Shown piece by piece: positions 58,601 to 64,000 of a stretch of 64,000 nt of DNA (positions within the stretch are counted from its first letter, which is position 1; the number at the start of each line of letters is the position of its first letter). Below the pieces are notes generated by a model. That model was not told where the DNA came from. It ran no database searches and saw nothing but the letters and a program-made list of their open reading frames with translations. Made by a program: the position numbers and the translations under genes. The DNA is taken from contig NW_019091410.1 of the NCBI RefSeq assembly GCF_001949145.1, forward strand, positions 861,868 through 925,867, written 5' to 3'. The DNA is from Acanthaster planci. Its lineage: Eukaryota; Echinodermata; Asteroidea; Valvatida; Acanthasteridae.

Positions 58601-60699
58601 GTTTTTTTTGGCCAGATATTGATCGAAGGAAACATTGATAGCATCTCAGTGTCTAAACGCGTTATTCGCTCAAGGCAAGCTATAAATATCATTAAAAAAG
58701 AAGAAAATAGGATAAAAGTGCGTGTGTTTATGGTACACACAGTCATTGCTCGTATACACTTTATTTTGATGGGAATTTGATATACCATGTACATATTAGT
58801 CTATCAAAGATATCCCAAAATACCCCTGAATGCTCTGTTTTTATATGTCTCTATAGCTGCTATTGGTTTCATGTACAACAACATCCCCTCAAGTAATTCA
58901 ACAGTGAAAAAGAAATTTGGCATGGCCTACCCTCTTTAACATGCCCATAGCAAACTGTACAGACACTGAGCAGCCTGCATGAACCAGCACATTTCACTGA
59001 GTGTTAGACAAATTATGTTGTTTCTAGGAGGCAGAGCGCCCTCTCTTATTCAAGGATGGAGCCCATCCCTCAGTGGGAAATCCAAAATCACGCCCATCTG
59101 TGCGCAGCATAAACAAAGAATCTGTCTAACTGAAGCTATCATTCTCAGTGATATTAAGTCTTAGCGACCTTACTGCAAGTTCACAAGTCAAATTCACTGA
59201 CGTCTTCCCATAAATAAGAAGTTGGACCAGGAAAGAATTATGGCTCTTGGTCGAGATCAAAGTGATTCGAAAAGATGTGGAAGTCATCCAAGCCAACTGC
59301 AGATACTTTCATGGTGTTTTTTAACCAACCAAATTTGTTAACACGCGATCATTTACGAGAGGAAACCTACTCAGATATCAGATGATTAACTTCGTTATAC
59401 AAGGGGGGGGTGTGGTCCGAGAGAGGGTGGACATCTATCAACCGTTTATTACCCGGCTGCCACAAAATGAGAGGGATCTTAACCAGCACAGCAACAGCGT
59501 TTCCGTGGGAAACATTCCATGTGTAGCGTGGAACATCAAGGCAAGAGTTCAAGGTCGACACGCATGTTTCTGACAGGTGGGGTGGGATATAACGGTTCAT
59601 GTTTGGATCCTTTCGTATCCCTCCTAAACCAAACTGCCATCGATCATGATTTCCTGAAGTCTCAAACAGGCAAATTCCTCCTTCAGAGATGTCGTTTTCA
59701 CCACCTCTGGGAAAATTTAAGGGTCGCTGTACATTATGAAAGATTCAATGTCACCCAGTCATCCAATCAGAATGGCAAAATATTACAGACTTGGCCAATA
59801 GCAATGTATGTGGGATCTGCGGGGCCCACGCCTGGCTCTCATTAGGTTGGCCTCTGGATTCAGCAACATTTTATAATGCTGAGAATGAATTCTTGACCTG
59901 TGGAAAAGTCTATGAGGCAAAGTTCATTTCTTTACTGGAGAGGACCAAAAGTTTGGTACGTATTTCTGGGGAACTATCACTTAGGATATAATGTCAAATC
60001 AGTGCTCTGATATATGTGATTGCAGAGCTTTCAGTAACTGAGTACCGTCTTCAGGGCAAGCAGATTCAGTTGCCCCCGGATCCAACATACATTGCTAATG
60101 GCCAAGTCTGTAATATTTTGCCATTCTGATTGGATCTCTGAAGGAGGAATTTGCCTGTTTGAGATTGTCCTGAAGAAGGTACTCAGTTACCGAAAGCTCG
60201 GCAATCACATATTTCAGAGCACTGATTTGAAATTATATTCTGATCACGGTGCTACGCTGCCCTTCCATATTTCTCTGTCGCTTAGGATATCTGACTTTCC
60301 TAGTCTCCAGTTTCTCTGGTGGTGGATATCAAGACACTAGGGCCATTTGTAGGATATCACACAAGGAAATGAGGAGCACTTAGGCTAATTTATAACTCTG
60401 ATGAGAACAGCGACCATTGCAAAGACTCAGGCTTATCCCTCACTACAACCTCAAGTCATTAGATAAATTATGATACAGATTTTCAAATTCACTCAGCTAG
60501 GTTATTCATCCCCAGGGTGCCATGACAACAGTATATTTGATGTTCGTTGCCTAGCAACAACATCATCCTCAGAAACCCCTACACCTGCCACTGTCTGTAT
60601 CCTTTTTCTACTCGATTGGAATCTGTGACTTACCATAGTCTGTCTTGCAGTAGCGCTTGTGGCTGATTTTGGTGCTCTTCGTGCAATCTGGACACTCAC
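49334..60699 (-). CDS. Netrin, 3' part (last two coding exons, C345C/NTR domain)
   Basis: Secreted laminin-related axon-guidance cue; netrins act through DCC/neogenin and UNC5 receptors. Only the C-terminal basic domain is in the window: exon 60699-60634, an 11 kb intron, then exon 49647-49334 ending in TAG. The joined 125 or so residues include ECPDCTKSTK, KRYCKTDYVIQAHVLSREMG, EFVKFTINVMSVFKRGSQRI, RRGDQFLF, CKCPKLRLGKKYLILG and IVLQWRDDWNRRMRKIRRKA. This matches the vertebrate netrin-1 end (YCKKDY, RIRRGDQ, CKCPK, KKYLLLG, QWRDTW) with conserved cysteines and the Arg/Lys-rich tail that binds heparin. The N-terminal laminin domain and EGF repeats lie beyond 64000. The closest human paralogue is probably NTN1, though an invertebrate gene predates the NTN1/NTN3 split. 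Confidence 0.94.
50012..50137. mobile_element. Foldback element, family 4, copy 2
   Basis: Arms 'tggctgccatcttgcaggcc' and 'ctgcaagatggctaccatcc' are inverted repeats that extend through 'ctttgttc' / 'gaacaaag', about 45 bases each. Related to 21924-22055. Confidence 0.78.
56160..56360. repeat. Minisatellite, 32-bp unit, about 6 copies
   Basis: The unit 'ccagcaatcaggtggatcat' + 'ccaatcactgtg' repeats about six times with single-base variants. In the netrin intron. Confidence 0.93.
59660..59811. repeat. Inverted, interrupted copy of the core of the 59994-60230 element
   Basis: 59660-59689 and 59761-59811 are the reverse complement of 60165-60085, apart from a 71-base insertion (59690-59760) and a few mismatches; over 59761-59811 I count one difference in 51. 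A second copy of the same element, inserted in the opposite direction, explains this. Confidence 0.85.
59994..60230. mobile_element. Foldback element with about 63-bp terminal inverted repeats (237 bp)
   Basis: The ends 'tcaaatcagtgctctgatat' and 'atatttcagagcactgattt' (then 'ga') are inverted repeats continuing to about 60058 and 60168. Each arm contains, on opposite strands, a CTGAAGA...GAAAG core resembling a hammerhead ribozyme. Non-coding. Confidence 0.87.
60634..60699 (-). CDS. Netrin penultimate coding exon (66 bp)
   Basis: Minus strand: acceptor 'cttgcag' and donor 'gtaagt'. Encodes ECPDCTKSTKISHKRYCKTD plus Tyr, the start of the C345C domain, and splices in frame to 49647. Too short to appear as an independent ORF. 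Confidence 0.9.
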
Positions 60700-61652
60700 C
60701 TGCAAGGGGAAAAACAGAACGACTTCAAATATTCATCATCCTGGCAGAGGAAGCCATGTTTAGAAAATCACTGCAAGTTAAAAGCTCTCAACCATTCTGC
60801 ACAGAAAATCTGTCTCTCAGCTTTGCATAGTGTCAATAACAAAGAAGGAAAAGGGTGACTTTACTGAATAAATCTCTACACTGTTTCTTAGGAAGTAGTT
60901 TTTCCTACATGTATCTAGAACTTTCGTTGCATTTGTATCTCCAACAAGACCACAAATGCTGAAAGTTTTCCAAAATGGTGAGAAAATTCCACGCATAGTG
61001 ATTTAAGCTATTTTGTCACTTCAAATGAAGAAATGCACACATCAAAAATGGTCTATTCTGGATTCAAAGGCTCCTCTAAACCAATGAAAATGACTTCTTC
61101 AAAGCTAAAGATTCTGGCAGGTGTCATGCACACAATAGCCAGGGCATCAATCACTCTCAAGTGCAAATAAACTGCCCAGTGCCAAAGAAAGTATGAAAAA
61201 TGGGCGGCTTTTCTTTCTTTTTTTCCCCAAAGGTGCTATGAAAACAACACCCAGACAGCTAAAATTGCATAGGCCTATATGACTTTTCTACCTTGTCAAG
61301 ACTTTTTTGCAGATTTGATTTCCAAACCCTCTAAAGGGACTTCGTGTGCATTTTGTGTGTAATTTCAGATATTTATTTGGGGGGGGTGGTTTGATTACTT
61401 TCAGATTCTCCCACTCTCTAGTATATAAATCTAAGCTCCCTCTTTCACCATCTGTTGGGACTTCAGTGTCAGTGCAGATGTGAATTTGTGACATGCAACA
61501 GTGTTACCTTGGAGGGCTCCACTGGCAACTGAGAAACACTACCTGAATATTATATGCTCAGTTACACAATTAATGGCTTTAAGCTAATCTCAGCTCTGAA
61601 AGTCGATTTTGTGAAGCTGATTTTTATTATTGGAAGTCCCAAATATTTTTTC

Positions 61653-61670
61653 GGGGGGGGAGGGTGGGAC
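61653..61670 (+). other. Potential G-quadruplex
   Basis: The run 'cggggggggagggtgggac' contains eight G, then GGG and GGG separated by single bases, which satisfies a four-tract G-quadruplex pattern. In a netrin intron, on the non-coding strand for netrin. Confidence 0.5.
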
Positions 61671-62581
61671 TCTTTGTATGTGACATCACATCTATACTTT
61701 TGCTACTGCTCTGTCAGTTTTATTTTTTCTATTTCTTAATTTTTTGGCATTTTACGAGGGGGGGGGAGCCCCATGTAGAACCGCACCCACCACACTCGTA
61801 TGTTCTGGTTCATTCATAAAGTCGGGCGTATCCCCCATTTCATGACTGCTAGATCCACCAATGTAGTTCCAGCAGCTAAGCCAGTGGCTTCCACAGGCTT
61901 GTCTGTTGTTACCAGACTCAGTTCTAACTTTGGGGCATGGCTAGTCTTCGGGTTCCAAGACCTTCCTGTTGTTAATTCCATGACACAAACCATCACAAGA
62001 CGAATCACTATCAGCAACACCATGGCAACACGAACCATTGTCAGACGAACGGCTACCACAGGAAACGCAAAACGGGCTGGTACGTATAAAAAGAGGACGC
62101 TGTCACAATGAATCACGTAAGTCATGTGCCACAGTAATGGTACACATGGCATGCATATCGAATCGCACCACCATGAAAGGCATCTTGGATCCATGACTAG
62201 GGCACGGCAAGAGACGAAGACCAGCATCACTGGTATTATCTTCTCAAGCCACCTATCGCCTCTCCCAAGGAGAGCTCAAAACAATTCCAGACAAGCAGGT
62301 TTTGCTCAGGCCAAATCTACACCACCCTCTGTTACACCATCCTCTGGTACGCCATAAATCTTTACACCACGGTGAACAAATGGGCATACTTCTCGCCAAA
62401 GGGCACAAAGGAACCACTGACTCAGACAGCACCAGGGGAAATCAGTTTCAAACCTTTTCATGTGTGTAGACAGGCATTTTGAATCTGTTTTCCATGACCA
62501 AAGTGATCGCTACTTGTGTTCATCCCACAACTTTTTAAAAAATAATTAGCAACCACAGTAAAACAAGCAAAAGAGTGTCTA

Positions 62582-62738
62582 CTGAGGACGGCCAGAGCAT
62601 CCTGGCCAAAACGTTGAGTTCATACTCGCCAGTTCTTTTCGGAACCACACCTCTTCTGAAAAGATAGTTTCCATGGTGTACCCGCAAACCTACAGCTTAC
62701 GTAACTTCCACCATGCAAAGCTTCAAATCTTACAGCAC
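62582..62738. repeat. Dispersed repeat, family 2, copy near right end
   Basis: Matches 8198-8355. Starts 'ctgaggacggccagagcatc' and ends 'ccaccatgcaaagcttcaaa'. Here the stem ggccag/ctggcc is perfect. Confidence 0.8.
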
Positions 62739-63042
62739 AAGTTACATTAACAGTTTTTGATCATCAATATAAATTTTCTAAATTCTATCAGTTTTTGGCA
62801 AAAGATGAAAACCAAAAACCCAAACTAGAAACTGCTCCAGTTTATCCTGCAATTAGGTTATTTCCTGCAATCTGGAACTCTCTCCTGCAACACATTAGTG
62901 CAGCAAACACTGAATAGGACTTTCAACCCATGTTGTATTTAAAAAACTCGCAGTTATTTATTTCAGTAGTTAAACCTGATGTTAACTGCTGCATTATTGG
63001 ATTATTACTTTTACATACATTATAGGCTGTACTGTTGCATAA

Positions 63043-63258
63043 TCTGAAGTGCATCCCCAATCGACGAAGAGACAGACAGGTGGTTACAAGCAGGTTCTTG
63101 CACGTGTTCTGCGTGTATGCGAAGACCCTACATATCGGAGTAAATTAGTTACGCGTACTCAGCTCCACGTCAAACGCACATATACTTGCGCGCCTTATGG
63201 TGCACCTATGCGGTGAGTACCCAAAAAAAATGCCCTCTTTGGTTCTGCTCGGAGCAGA
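63043..63258. repeat. Dispersed repeat, family 3, copy 2
   Basis: Direct-orientation copy of 19432-19625, about 300 bases after a family 2 copy. The spacing supports both belonging to one larger element. Confidence 0.82.
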
Positions 63259-64000
63259 GAGCAGTCAGCTTTAATAACCTCCAGGTTCTTACAAATTTCA
63301 ATGAGACGTCCCTGGATGTGAACAGCTTTTAACACAACCTTGGCAAACCAAACTTGCACGTTTTTCCGGTGTGATAAAGACACTATTATCTTCATAATTT
63401 ACACCTCGGAGGAAAAATAGCCGACACGGGGCAAAAGTGTAGAACTATCGAATCTCAATGTTACGCCTTTTCCTGGCTATAAAAAAAGTTCTGACCCACT
63501 TGTAAATTTGTTCGAAGTAGGTCACTCAAATTCAGAGTTTGTTTTGAAGTAGGGTCACGAATGACATATTTTTTAAATGTAAAACTCCTTCGTCTTTCCC
63601 TTCTCATATTACCGAATAACTTGTAGTTTGTTATCATCTTTGGTTACATCTTTCAAGGACAATGGTGGCTTTGAAGATTTTGTAATTTATTCCATTCCGT
63701 GTTGTCAGGTTACGCGGGATCTGTCTCAAAGGGGTGTATGTTTGGAACTTTGTGGAGTTGATATATGATTACGGGAAAAGTTGGACTAATATTTTCTTTC
63801 TGATATGGTCTGTCATATTTTGTTGCATACCAGGTTATGATTTGAATCTTTAAACAAGGGCTAGTGTGACAAATTGGCTCTCCGCCAACTCGTTTTGTGG
63901 TGTGACTGGTTTATAAGCAGACAGATGTAGGGACTTTTGAAACTTCTGAAAGTTTGGAGACAGAAAAACTTTTAAAAGGCCAGTCACTAGCTAAGGGGGT

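Larger units (their letters stand above)
49648..60633. other. Netrin last intron (11 kb)
   Basis: Non-coding. Holds the family 4 foldback (50012), the 32-bp minisatellite (56160) and the long inverted repeat at 59660-60230. Open frames such as 53524-53829 and 57865-58083 show no domain. Confidence 0.7.
60700..64000. other. Netrin upstream intron (partial)
   Basis: No exon recognised to the window edge; the next netrin exon should lie further right. Contains copies of repeat families 2 and 3 and G-runs at 61653-61670 and 61758-61768. Confidence 0.6.

Overview
The window is animal genomic DNA: short exons with GT-AG introns, AT-richer introns, tRNA-like and foldback repeats, and assembly gaps (a single N at 1149 and a 539-base N block at 18692-19230). 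Three protein-coding genes can be read from it. The protein sequences, the intron-rich layout and the linkage point to an invertebrate deuterostome. An echinoderm is my best guess, but the species cannot be fixed from sequence reading alone.

Layout. (1) 521-14635, + strand: the 3' part of an ABC transporter of subfamily A, closest to vertebrate ABCA3. Eleven exons join in one continuous frame from the NBD1 Walker B motif to the stop, giving 1095 visible residues. The first visible exon occurs twice (521-731 and 1634-1844) inside a >1 kb tandem duplication that looks like two haplotypes placed side by side. (2) 14636-16931: intergenic, ending in a promoter-like stretch. (3) 16932-41737, + strand: a complete syntaxin-8 gene (STX8), 8 exons, 747 coding bases, 248 residues, with a 14.6 kb sixth intron. 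(4) 41738-49333: intergenic, with a long pyrimidine-rich tract and tRNA-like sequences. (5) 49334 to beyond 60699, - strand: the last two visible coding exons of a netrin, carrying most of the C345C/NTR domain; the rest of the gene lies beyond the right edge.

STX8 and netrin are convergent (tail to tail). From memory, human STX8 and NTN1 are neighbours in the same orientation on 17p13, while human ABCA3 and NTN3 lie close together on 16p13.3. The window therefore looks like an unduplicated ancestral arrangement ABCA3-STX8-netrin from which the two vertebrate loci kept different parts. The three genes share no pathway I can demonstrate: the transporter moves lipid in membranes of the secretory/lysosomal system, STX8 is a late-endosomal SNARE, and netrin is a secreted guidance cue.

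The introns and intergenic DNA hold most of the accessory content: at least six foldback or terminal-inverted-repeat elements (two families present in two copies each), a truncated THAP zinc-finger reading frame, three minisatellites (12, 32 and 48 bp units), two clusters of tRNA-like sequences, and a dispersed repeat family with hammerhead-like core motifs. I found no bacterial-type system, CRISPR array or viral gene.
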